From positions 1 to 64,000 of the forward strand of contig CAIUZK010000172.1 of the NCBI GenBank assembly GCA_903903635.1: a stretch of DNA of 64,000 nt, written 5' to 3'. The notes under the pieces are model-generated. The model was given only the letters and a program-made list of their open reading frames with translations, ran no database searches and was not told the DNA's origin. This DNA comes from an uncultured Bacteroidota bacterium. Its GTDB lineage: Bacteria; Bacteroidota; Bacteroidia; Chitinophagales; Chitinophagaceae. The position numbers were made by a program, and so were the translations under genes. The stretch's first letter is position 1, and each line of letters begins with the position of its first letter. Of this stretch, positions 53,001 through 60,123 are shown in pieces.

Positions 53001-54106
53001 TAGCCTACACCAACCAGACTCAGAATCTTACCAACTTTAAGTTATTGAATGATATTGATCTGGTACTCACTGATACAATTTCTCAGTGGACACGTTGCGC
53101 AGTAATTGAGGAACAGGAAGATCCGAGTCTTGCTGAAGGATTTAGCGGAGATCCGGTTTCTAAATTCTACTTAAGGCGTCATGCTGGTTGGGATTTAGAT
53201 GTAGCTCCAGACAAGAATACGCCAATTTACTCGGTTAAGGCATCAGATAGAGGTATGTCCTGGTTCCCAGGTTACGCAATAGATCAGAGTACCGGTAAGC
53301 GCCTGAATATAGTATTTGGTGAAGATTCTTACCTTAGCTCGGATAATGGTGCTGATATGATATGGAATCCATCTTCCTCATTTTTTAACTACTATAACGG
53401 ATCAATTTTGTTCGGTGGTAAGCATGTAGTGTATATCCTTAATTCACAGTATGATAAAGATTCGGCTTTCGTAGCAGTTATTAAGGGTGCCAATGCTATA
53501 AACTCGAATCAGAAGGTGGCATTTACTCCGGTACAATGGGTCGGCATTCCGATACTTAACCCAAGTGTACCTCTTAAGAGTCTGGATGATAACGGATTTG
53601 GTTTAATCCCAACTACCACAAGGCTGAGGTTCAGGGTTACACGTCCTTATGCTGCTTATACCGCTGTAGATACAACGAAGGTTACAAATCCTAAACCGGT
53701 TGCAGGTCAGGCAAATAATCCATATTATACTTTCTCAACAAGAGGATTGAATCCATCAAAAAGGTCTGATAATCCTGAGCGTGGAGGTTTGGTAAACAGA
53801 ATTCAAGCTGTTCCTAATCCTTATTACGGGTATTCGGGTTATGAAGGAAACCGTTTTGATACCAAGGTGAGAATAATAAATCTGCCAACACAGGCTGTAG
53901 TTAATATTTATACACTGGATGGTTCATTGATCCGCTCTTTGAGTAAGAGTGATTTGAATCCATATCTGGACTGGGATGTAAGAAATACAGTTGGTTTGCC
54001 AATTGCCAGTGGAATGTACCTGATACATGTAAATGCAACAGGTATCGGAGAAACAGTGATCAAGTGGTTTGGAGCAATGAGGCCAATCGACGTAACATCA
54101 TACTAA
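50048..54106 (+). CDS. Large secreted protein with C-terminal T9SS-type domain, operon partner of TonB receptor
   Basis: 1352 residues; signal peptide in the first ~30 residues (TFTLLGMLSLTGNITA). A calcium-binding-like motif 'DLNGNGIYEPDQGEYPVL' occurs near residue 220, and 'WWVFNDAGNAKQM' and 'FATQDFLNNSTFCNYRVINR' belong to a poorly described conserved region. The last ~100 residues ('RIQAVPNPYYGYSGYEGNRF', 'VRIINLPTQAVVNIYTLDGS', 'GLPIASGMYLIHVNATG') form a variant T9SS type A sorting domain. Predicted surface-exposed, working with the receptor encoded 21 bp upstream. I recognise no enzyme motif. Confidence 0.82.
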   Translation: MVMNIRKNIRIAGTFTLLGMLSLTGNITARENVVNTHHKELLKTTDAGCQPATTAMDLDINNVRARLMTGGDMWWNIGLNTAAYEIPKGSGKSSQFAASCWIGGFDKQGQLKVAAQTYRQSGNDYWPGALDASAKITAGVCAQWDYIWKVDRSTINKFIELSKTGIPQGSQFDVIKNWPAAGNQKAKSSSTINLTQTQYAGRTYAAFKDLNGNGIYEPDQGEYPVLESNGIQSLPDQMMWWVFNDAGNAKQMSLTAAIGVEIQTTAFAFATQDFLNNSTFCNYRVINRGALSIDSTYIAVWDDCDLGYAYDDYIGCDTAKGLGIQYNGNNDDGATGGHPTNCYGVNPPQVGLDFFQGPVRLINDSKGVKDSTQRLGMTNFTYYNNDFSTIGNPTNGIGIYFYMTGSILNGQRFSYDFQGQGVPSKGYGSGPVSNFVFWGDPGDKTAWSECTCNNNPGDRRFIFSSGPFQLLPGAINDITFGCIWAPQPTGGCGATNFNTIKSIDIQAQALFDSHFKTVEGPEAPRLVVRELDRKLIFYMINDPESNNYGENYGRVEGAYKDSIKYHQVAIKSRGVSSDSLYKFQGYRVFQLANSQVSSADIFNPTTGEVDNTKAYEVFQCDVRDGIKQIVNYVQDLSISDTTTKAQIKVSGRDSGIVHSFVLGTDQFAKGTDNQFINYHTYYFVAIAYAYNNFASFNPNPRYSGSTQDAPYLGSSHGSGGTDIKVIPALPNPANQDMGTLLNSTYGEGVSITRIEGTGNGGNDLQLDEASEAAARDNNQVDKAVYKTGKGPINVKVVDPLKVGAYDWTLQIVNGATATGFDTTAGWTLTAMRPDGTVAETIYSEHSINTINEQVLENYGISISVSQVKAPGADQANGNGYITSDITFQDDTKPWLWGLPDQADSSFANWLRAGKTSHYSISYSSKTNPCNFNDNNVTSGFLDSGMVYENMFANFSPTKSSWGPYVLAAAYTGMHAGTGTQCGFQVAYTNQTQNLTNFKLLNDIDLVLTDTISQWTRCAVIEEQEDPSLAEGFSGDPVSKFYLRRHAGWDLDVAPDKNTPIYSVKASDRGMSWFPGYAIDQSTGKRLNIVFGEDSYLSSDNGADMIWNPSSSFFNYYNGSILFGGKHVVYILNSQYDKDSAFVAVIKGANAINSNQKVAFTPVQWVGIPILNPSVPLKSLDDNGFGLIPTTTRLRFRVTRPYAAYTAVDTTKVTNPKPVAGQANNPYYTFSTRGLNPSKRSDNPERGGLVNRIQAVPNPYYGYSGYEGNRFDTKVRIINLPTQAVVNIYTLDGSLIRSLSKSDLNPYLDWDVRNTVGLPIASGMYLIHVNATGIGETVIKWFGAMRPIDVTSY

Positions 54107-54170
54107 GAAGATTAAAGGGTACAATTTCGTAAAAAGGCTGTATATTAATAATCGTTATTACAATATAAAT

Positions 54171-55256
54171 ATGAAAAATATTTCAACCAAGGCTATAGTT
54201 GCAATCTGTGCTATAGGAATGTCATTGAATTCATTTGCAGGTAACAAAGATCGTACAGGACAATCAGGCGCTCCTGAGTTACTTATTAATCCATGGGCAC
54301 GTTCAACCGGATTATTTGGCATGAACACGGCTTCAGTTGAAGGTATGGAGGCAATGAAGCTTAATATAGCCGGTCTTGCACAGGATTCTACTACCGAAAT
54401 AGGATTCTCATATGGTAATTACCTGAGTGGTACCGGTATCGGGATTAGTAACCTGGCATTAGCTCAGAAGTTGGGCGAAGTAGGAGTAATTGGAATAAAT
54501 GTGATGTCTATGAGTTTTGGTGACATAACTGCGACTGATTACTTCAATCCGGAGGGCTATGGTACCTACCATCCTCAGTTTCTGAATATTCAATTAGGTT
54601 ATGCAAAGCAATTCTCCACACACATTAATGCGGGTGTATCTGCAACTTTTGTATCAGAGCAAGTAAGCAATATCTCTGCTACCGGTGCATCGTTTGACGG
54701 AGGAATACAATATGTGACTGGTAAGAGGGATAATTTCCACTTTGGGATTGTGCTTCATAACATTGGTACCAATATGCGTTTCAGCGGAACCGGATTTGCC
54801 ATCAATGCAGATCAGCCACAGAGTACGCCTACCTTTGCAGTTACCGCAGCATATCCATCTGATAAATTTGAAATGCCGACCAACCTTAATATTGGCGTGG
54901 GTTATGATCTTTTTCTGGATGAAAATCACCTGAGCAGTAAGGATGCAATGCCTAAACAACGCTTATCGTTATATGGTAACTTTACTTCCAATTCTTTCAA
55001 TAATGATTATTTGGGAGTAGGCGCTGAATATGGCTACAAAAACATGTTTATGCTGCGTGCGGCTTACCGTTATGAAAATGGTATAGGTGATTTGTCGACC
55101 AGTACAACTATGTATATGGGGCTTGCAATGGGAGCAACAGTTCAGACAAGGATTGGTGGTGACAGAGCCCCCATGCTGGCTTTAGATTATTCATTCCGTC
55201 CGACACAACGCCCGGCAAATGGGGTGCATATGATCAGCCTCAGGTTGACACGTTAA
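54171..55256 (+). CDS. PorV/PorQ-family outer-membrane barrel protein
   Basis: 361 residues with a signal peptide (IVAICAIGMSLNSFAG). 'LLINPWARSTGLFGMNTASV' and 'GMEAMKLNIAGLAQ' are the family opening (an early 'NP.A...' stretch of PorV/FadL-like barrels), then strands such as 'TEIGFSYGNYLSGTGIGISN', 'GYAKQFSTHINAGVSATFVS' and a C-terminal 'GVHMISLRLTR'. PorV is the T9SS shuttle that carries cargo from the translocon to the attachment complex. As this copy directly follows its presumed cargo gene, it may be a dedicated version. 64-bp gap to the cargo gene. Confidence 0.82.
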   Translation: MKNISTKAIVAICAIGMSLNSFAGNKDRTGQSGAPELLINPWARSTGLFGMNTASVEGMEAMKLNIAGLAQDSTTEIGFSYGNYLSGTGIGISNLALAQKLGEVGVIGINVMSMSFGDITATDYFNPEGYGTYHPQFLNIQLGYAKQFSTHINAGVSATFVSEQVSNISATGASFDGGIQYVTGKRDNFHFGIVLHNIGTNMRFSGTGFAINADQPQSTPTFAVTAAYPSDKFEMPTNLNIGVGYDLFLDENHLSSKDAMPKQRLSLYGNFTSNSFNNDYLGVGAEYGYKNMFMLRAAYRYENGIGDLSTSTTMYMGLAMGATVQTRIGGDRAPMLALDYSFRPTQRPANGVHMISLRLTR

Positions 55257-55293
55257 TACAAAGTGGAATATAAAAAATAAGAAGTATGTATTT

Positions 55294-55327
55294 TTTGTAT
55301 TTCGATAATTAAATTTCAGTATTTTTG
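55294..55327 (+). promoter_or_regulatory. greA promoter
   Basis: TTTG at 55294-55297, 22 bp, TATTTTTG at 55320-55327 (TAnnTTTG). Predicted start of transcription is near 55332, just before a terminator-like hairpin. Confidence 0.6.
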
Positions 55328-55332
55328 CATTG

Positions 55333-55367
55333 CAACGCTTCTCAACAAGAGGCGTTGTATTTTTTTT
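55333..55367 (+). terminator. Terminator-like hairpin in the greA leader
   Basis: Stem 55333-55341 / 55349-55357 (caacgcttc / gaggcgttg, one wobble) with a 7-nt loop, followed by 'tat' and eight T residues. It is downstream of the predicted greA promoter and 33 bp upstream of the greA ATG. It may also end the upstream operon. If active on the greA transcript, it would release a ~35-nt leader RNA. Confidence 0.75.
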
Positions 55368-55399
55368 CTGTAGTTGTAACAAAAATAAAATTAAATAAG

Positions 55400-55873
55400 A
55401 TGGCTGATTTAAACTACCTGACGAAAGAGACACTTGAGCAGATGAAAGAGGAGCTGAATATGCTGAAAACAACAGGACGTGCCGAGATAGCGCGCCAGAT
55501 AGCTGAAGCCAGGGAAAAAGGGGATCTGAAAGAGAATGCAGAATATGATGCAGCTAAAGAAGCACAGGGGCATCATGAGGCGAAAATTGCCCATCTTCAA
55601 ACTGCGTTGATGTCGGCAAGAGTAATAAATGCCAAGGATATAGACGTGAGTAAAGTATCAGTTTTAAGTAAAGTGGGGGTTACCAATTTGGGTAATAAAA
55701 AGACTATGGTATATCAGTTGGTATCAGAAAGAGAAGCTGATATCAAGCTTGGGAAGATTTCGGTGACGTCACCTATCGGGAAAGGGCTACTTGGCAAATG
55801 CATTGGTGAAACGGTAGATGTGATAACGCCCGGCGGCATTTTGAAATTCAGAATCGAAAGTATATCTATCTGA
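55400..55873 (+). CDS. greA: Transcript cleavage factor GreA
   Basis: 157 residues from the ATG at 55400 (MADLNYLTKETLEQMKEEL); the frame is open for 25 more codons, but these cover the leader hairpin. The N-terminal coiled coil carries the acidic tip 'AREKGDLKENAEYDAAKEAQ', which enters the RNA polymerase secondary channel and stimulates cleavage of backtracked RNA. The C-terminal FKBP-like domain ends 'ISVTSPIGKGLLGKCIGETV'. Co-transcribed with the HIT gene, 1 bp downstream. Confidence 0.95.
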   Translation: MADLNYLTKETLEQMKEELNMLKTTGRAEIARQIAEAREKGDLKENAEYDAAKEAQGHHEAKIAHLQTALMSARVINAKDIDVSKVSVLSKVGVTNLGNKKTMVYQLVSEREADIKLGKISVTSPIGKGLLGKCIGETVDVITPGGILKFRIESISI

Positions 55874-55874
55874 T

Positions 55875-56267
55875 ATGGCAACTATTTTTTCAAAAATAAT
55901 AGCAGGTGCAATACCATGTTATAAAATTGCAGAAAACGAGCATTTTTTTGCATTCCTTGATATTTTTCCGCTGAGGGAAGGACATGTGCTGGTTGTGCCT
56001 AAGACGGAGACTGATAAGTTCTTTGATGTGAGCGATGAACTTCTTGCGGAATGGCTGTTATTTGCAAAGCCCATTGCAAAAGCGATTGAAAAATCATTTC
56101 CCTGCGATCGGTGCGGGATATCGGTAATAGGTCTGGAAGTACCACATGCACACATGCATCTGATACCTGTTAACTCGGCTAATGACCTGAATTTTCATCA
56201 GGAGAAGCTGAAACTGACTCCGGATCAACTGAAAGAAATACAGGAAAAGATACTCAAACACCTTTGA
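55875..56267 (+). CDS. HIT family protein (histidine triad)
   Basis: 130 residues. 'FSKIIAGAIPCYKIAENEHF' is the usual HIT opening, 'PLREGHVLVVPKTE' follows, and the triad is 'PHAHMHLIPV' (HxHxHxx). HIT proteins hydrolyse nucleoside phosphoramidates or related AMP conjugates. It begins one base after the greA stop codon, so it is in the same operon, and a strong terminator follows. Confidence 0.94.
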   Translation: MATIFSKIIAGAIPCYKIAENEHFFAFLDIFPLREGHVLVVPKTETDKFFDVSDELLAEWLLFAKPIAKAIEKSFPCDRCGISVIGLEVPHAHMHLIPVNSANDLNFHQEKLKLTPDQLKEIQEKILKHL

Positions 56268-56303
56268 TTCAATTTCCTGAATTAACTGCAATAAGATTCA
56301 TTT

Positions 56304-56335
56304 GCCCCAACCCGAAAATGTTGGGGCTTTTTTTT
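56304..56335 (+). terminator. Intrinsic terminator of greA-HIT operon
   Basis: Perfect 8-bp stem gccccaac / gttggggc with eight T residues, 37 bp after the HIT stop. Confidence 0.95.
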
Positions 56336-56366
56336 ATATGATGTAGCCAGTGATCTCATTATACAA

Positions 56367-56654
56367 TCAGGCTTTCCTTTCTACACTCCAGGCCTGAGGG
56401 GGATCTTTGAATAATGCCTTGGTTTTTCCCCATGTGTCTTTGAAAAATTCACTGAACCGGTAATGGTTCAGATCAGCTTCTTCATTCCAGTGGCTATAAG
56501 TGAAAAAAATGTTGGGATGTTTGCTATCCTGCCATAATTCGAGGTGAGTACAGCCGGGAAAGCTTTGTATTGTTGCTTTGCGCTCTTCGAAAATCGCGAC
56601 AAAGTTATTAATCGCATCTTCGCGGAAGGTCATTTGTACAATTCGTATGATCAT
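56367..56654 (-). CDS. ABM-family (antibiotic biosynthesis monooxygenase-like) protein
   Basis: 95 residues, one ferredoxin-like domain: 'IIRIVQMTFREDAINNFVAI', 'SFPGCTHLELWQDSKHP', 'NIFFTYSHWNEEADLNHYRF'. The family includes small heme-degrading or quinol monooxygenases, many with unknown activity; this one lacks obvious heme ligands. Its ATG overlaps the stop of the upstream SAM hydrolase-family gene by 4 bp, which points to translational coupling. Confidence 0.85.
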   Translation of the reverse strand: MIIRIVQMTFREDAINNFVAIFEERKATIQSFPGCTHLELWQDSKHPNIFFTYSHWNEEADLNHYRFSEFFKDTWGKTKALFKDPPQAWSVERKA

Positions 56655-57418
56655 TCGAAAATTATTTTTATTCCATTATTCCTGCTACCAATCCGCAAAC
56701 CAAACAAACTGGCAGCATTGCCCCTGTTGACACAGATTTCCATATAACCGGCACTATTGAACCTGCATAGCTTGATACCGGGTCTTACATCGGCATAATT
56801 GTCGCTAATTTCACTGATATCTTCAATCTGGGCAAAGTGTAAGGTAAAATTCCTGCCCTGAACATAATTGTTGAACTGGTCCCTTGTAATATTGAGTACT
56901 ACATTTTCGTAATGATCAATATGAATAACCTCGCAGTTTATCTCGTTCCCAATCATTTGTAGTGGCTTCTGCTGCCCTGTTTTGAGTGAATGCTCAGGTA
57001 GGGTTGCCAATCCTTGTTTTGGGTATGTTGCCGCCCTGGCGGCCTCCTTAACCCAATCAGCAAAAGATTGCCCGGATTGCAGGGTTGAAAATTGTCTGGC
57101 TTTCGGTACAGGATCAAACGCCAAAGGCAAAACTGTATTATCGGCAGTTATAAAATAATGATCGTCCAATTCAGATACTAATATCCGGGGTGTCTTTTCA
57201 GAAAACAGGTCGAATAAAAGTATATGGCAAGTGCCTGCAGGGAATTTGCCCCATGCCGCAGATAAAAGATAGGCAGCCTGCCTGGTATTGAAAGGCTTTA
57301 TGTCATGGCTGATATTAATGATTGCCGCATCCGGGATTTGCTGCAATAATATGCCATGGGCAATTGCCACAGAGGCATCCTGCGTACCAAAATCTGAGAG
57401 CAAAGTTATAGGTGACAT
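56651..57418 (-). CDS. SAM hydroxide adenosyltransferase (DUF62, fluorinase-fold) family protein
   Basis: 255 residues. 'ITLLSDFGTQDASVAIAHGI' corresponds to the 'LTDFG..D.YVG..KG' opening, 'INISHDIKPFNTRQAAYLL' to 'I.HEI...DI..A...L', and 'IHIDHYENVVLNI' to the 'DRFGN..TNI' motif; 'EICVNRGNAASLFGLRIG' ends it. Family members split SAM into adenosine and methionine by using water. Several conserved positions are altered (SDFG for TDFG, DHYEN for DRFGN), so activity is probable but not certain. Coupled to the ABM gene. Confidence 0.85.
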   Translation of the reverse strand: MSPITLLSDFGTQDASVAIAHGILLQQIPDAAIINISHDIKPFNTRQAAYLLSAAWGKFPAGTCHILLFDLFSEKTPRILVSELDDHYFITADNTVLPLAFDPVPKARQFSTLQSGQSFADWVKEAARAATYPKQGLATLPEHSLKTGQQKPLQMIGNEINCEVIHIDHYENVVLNITRDQFNNYVQGRNFTLHFAQIEDISEISDNYADVRPGIKLCRFNSAGYMEICVNRGNAASLFGLRIGSRNNGIKIIFE

Positions 57419-57425
57419 TTCAGTG

Positions 57426-57433
57426 CAAAAGTA
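57426..57433 (-). promoter_or_regulatory. -7 box of SAM hydrolase-family gene
   Basis: The reverse strand reads TACTTTTG (TAnnTTTG), 7 nt upstream of the ATG at 57418, consistent with a very short leader. Confidence 0.5.
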
Positions 57434-57549
57434 AATTATTATCAGGTACTTTTTTTTAACTGCCTCCTACATAAAACCAATTAAGCAATATTTAGGCAAT
57501 TCCTTCCGTTATGATTGTTCTTCCTTATTTTTACAGTGGAATAACAGGT

Positions 57550-58995
57550 ATGAATATCAACAGAAAGGTCCTTTATATTTTCGTAGTAGCCATAATCTGC
57601 TCAATAGTAACAGTATCGTGTAAAAAAACGAGCACGCTTACAAGCGGTGGTGTCCTTGGTTTTTCAACGGATACATTGAAGTTTGATACAGTTTTTACTG
57701 CTGCAGGTAGCTATACCAATGGATTACTTATTTACAATCCGCAATCAGAAGCAGTGACTTTGAGCTCGGTAAGATTGCAAAACGGTGCAGCTTCCTATTT
57801 TCACCTGAATATAGATGGCCGTGTGGGTAACCAGGCAAGTGGTATTAAGATCGCGGCCCATGATAGTATTTATGTTTTTGCAACAGTGAATATTAATCCC
57901 AATGATTCACTAACGCCTTTCTTTATTACTGATGCGCTGATAGCAACCATGAATGGTAAAGATTATTCAGTGCCATTTACCGCCTACGGCCAGAATGCGC
58001 ATTACATTGTAAGAGACAGTTTTGCTGCAGGCACTTATACCTGGCTAATTGATAAACCCTATGTAGTAATTCATAATTGCGTGGTTGGGCCGGGAGCAGT
58101 ATTGAACATACCTCCTAAATGCAGGGTTTATATGCATCAGGACGCGCAGTTTATTGTTTATAATAATGCCAGTCTGAACATAGGTCAGGGGGCTTCAGGT
58201 AATAATGATAGTATAGTATTTCAGGGAGACAGACTTGACAGGGCTTATTTTGGATATGTAGGTTATCCCGGCGAGTGGTGCGGTTTATGGTTTACACCCG
58301 GAAGTACAGGCAATATAAGTCATGCTATTTTTAAAAACTGCGGAAATGGGGCAGCCTACTATGATTACTCCATTATACCTGCAACAATCAGGGTGGATAC
58401 AGCTGCTAACGTAAATATTGATCATAGTATAATAGAGAATTCAATCAGTCTGGGCATATTGGGTTTCCAGGGCAATGTAACAGCCAGCAATTGCCTTATT
58501 AAGACAACTGGAGGCCAGGCATTGGCCGTATCAATGGGAGGTAACGATTCATTTGTGAATTGCACATTTGCCAATTATGGATCCTCACAAGTAAGTCATG
58601 CAAGCGCTGGCACAGTGGCCATACTGGACTGGTATTCGCCGGACAGCAAACATTACTATTACGGCAACCTGAATGTAGTGCTCAGGAACTGCATTGTGTT
58701 TGGTTCACTTGACAGTGAGATCGTGTGTGATACAACAGCAAGTCCTGCCGGAACACAAACCAGGCTGGTGATAGACCATTGCCTGCTGAAAATGGGGACA
58801 GTCAGGGAGCCATTCATTCAGTTTATGGAAACTTTGTTTAACCGGGATCCTTTGTTTAAGAGTACTGCCAACGGTGATTTTCATATTGGAGCCGGTTCTC
58901 CGGCATCGGGTAGTGGTGTTACCGCTCAGGGTACCGATCTTGATGGCAATGAATGGGGCGGAGCAAAGGATATGGGTTGCTATAAAAGCCAGTGA
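57550..58995 (+). CDS. Lipoprotein with right-handed beta-helix
   Basis: 481 residues from the ATG at 57550 (MNINRKVLYIFVVAIICSIV); the open frame is 13 codons longer. Lipobox VTVSC places it in the membrane as a lipoprotein. The N-terminal ~120 residues look like a beta-sandwich ('LKFDTVFTAAGSYTNGLLIY', typical of Ig-like ASPM/SPD-2-Hydin style strands). Then a parallel beta-helix runs from about residue 170 to the end ('NISHAIFKNCGNGAAYYDYS', 'IDHSIIENSISLGILG', 'LRNCIVFGSLDSEI'), ending 'GTDLDGNEWGGAKDMGCY'. No catalytic residues recognised. Confidence 0.82.
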   Translation: MNINRKVLYIFVVAIICSIVTVSCKKTSTLTSGGVLGFSTDTLKFDTVFTAAGSYTNGLLIYNPQSEAVTLSSVRLQNGAASYFHLNIDGRVGNQASGIKIAAHDSIYVFATVNINPNDSLTPFFITDALIATMNGKDYSVPFTAYGQNAHYIVRDSFAAGTYTWLIDKPYVVIHNCVVGPGAVLNIPPKCRVYMHQDAQFIVYNNASLNIGQGASGNNDSIVFQGDRLDRAYFGYVGYPGEWCGLWFTPGSTGNISHAIFKNCGNGAAYYDYSIIPATIRVDTAANVNIDHSIIENSISLGILGFQGNVTASNCLIKTTGGQALAVSMGGNDSFVNCTFANYGSSQVSHASAGTVAILDWYSPDSKHYYYGNLNVVLRNCIVFGSLDSEIVCDTTASPAGTQTRLVIDHCLLKMGTVREPFIQFMETLFNRDPLFKSTANGDFHIGAGSPASGSGVTAQGTDLDGNEWGGAKDMGCYKSQ

Positions 58996-59028
58996 TAGGG
59001 CAGTTAACGAAAATGGATTAAGATGCTT

Positions 59029-60072
59029 TTATAAGCCAAGCCAATCCATTGCATTTGCAAACAACAGTTTATCTTTCAATTCCTGTGAATAATTCATACT
59101 TTCGATAAGCTTGCCCGGATGATGCTCGCCTAGTGGGAATGGATAATCACTGCCCATACATATCTTGTCGCTGCCCATAATTTCTACTACAAAATCCAAT
59201 GCTTTAGGATCATGCACCAGTGCATCTATCCAGAACCGGCCTATATAGTCTCGGGGGTTTATTGGGTTGTCGATAGCGCATAGATCGGGGCGTACATTGT
59301 AGCCATGCTCTATGCGGCCTATTGTGAGCGGGAAGCTGCCACCGCCATGAGCAAAGGCAACTTTAAGTTTGGGATATTTTTCGAAGACACCACCAAAGAT
59401 CATGGAGCAGATAGCGCGACTGGTTTCTGCGGGCATACCAACGAGCCAGGGCAGCCAGTAGCGGGTCATGTCATTCTCTCCCATCATCTCCCAGGGATGC
59501 ACAAATATGCTGCAGCCCAATTGTTCGGCAGCCTGCCAGAAAGGTGCAAATGATGGATCGCTCAGGTTCTTATTATTAATGTTGGATCCTATCTCCAGGC
59601 CGGGCATTTTAAGTTCGGCAACACAACGCTCCATTTCTTTAATAGCAGTATCCACATCCTGCATAGGCACTGTACCTATGCCAATGAAACGGGTGGGGTG
59701 CAGGTCTACGCATTGGGCTATGTGGTCGTTGAAAAAACGGGAAGTTTCCAGTGCATGTTCCGGCTTTGCAAAATAGTTGAACAAAACCGGAATAGTAGAT
59801 ATAACCTGAGTAGATACTTCTGTCATATCCATTTCCTTCGTGCGCACAGCAGGGTCCCAGCAGTTATGCTCAATTTCACGAAACACCTTGTCGCCCTTTA
59901 TCATGCGGGCACAGCAAGGCTTGTGGTGCTCCAGGTGGATGAATTCGCCATAGCCAAACTTCTGAAACCAGTTTGGCACATGCTCGGGCATGATATGGGT
60001 GTGGATATCTATTTTTGAACCATGGGCGCACCCCTGCCCCCTAAAGGGGGACCTGCTATCTGGCTTTGTCAA
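59029..60072 (-). CDS. ACMSD-like amidohydrolase (metal-dependent decarboxylase)
   Basis: 347 residues. 'KIDIHTHIMPEHVPNWFQKF' gives the two metal His residues (24 and 26). 'CSIFVHPWEMMGENDM' adds the third His, and 'CMGSDYPFPLGEHHPGKLIE' the metal-binding Asp. This set and the length match 2-amino-3-carboxymuconate-6-semialdehyde decarboxylase, which diverts the kynurenine (tryptophan) or nitrobenzoate route. The start is uncertain: only a TTG at 60072 is in frame, and the first ~17 residues are encoded by a REP-like repeat. No other kynurenine genes are adjacent. Confidence 0.87.
   Translation of the reverse strand: MTKPDSRSPFRGQGCAHGSKIDIHTHIMPEHVPNWFQKFGYGEFIHLEHHKPCCARMIKGDKVFREIEHNCWDPAVRTKEMDMTEVSTQVISTIPVLFNYFAKPEHALETSRFFNDHIAQCVDLHPTRFIGIGTVPMQDVDTAIKEMERCVAELKMPGLEIGSNINNKNLSDPSFAPFWQAAEQLGCSIFVHPWEMMGENDMTRYWLPWLVGMPAETSRAICSMIFGGVFEKYPKLKVAFAHGGGSFPLTIGRIEHGYNVRPDLCAIDNPINPRDYIGRFWIDALVHDPKALDFVVEIMGSDKICMGSDYPFPLGEHHPGKLIESMNYSQELKDKLLFANAMDWLGL
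60028..60055. repeat. REP-like palindrome inside the 5' end of the amidohydrolase gene
   Basis: cccctgccccctaaagggggacc: core palindrome ccccctaaaggggg. This kind of palindrome is normally intergenic in Bacteroidota; here it encodes part of the N-terminus ('SRSPFRGQG'). Confidence 0.6.
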
Positions 60073-60123
60073 ATTATTTTGGCTTTTTCAAGAATGAAAC
60101 AAAATATAGTCATCTTCCTTATT

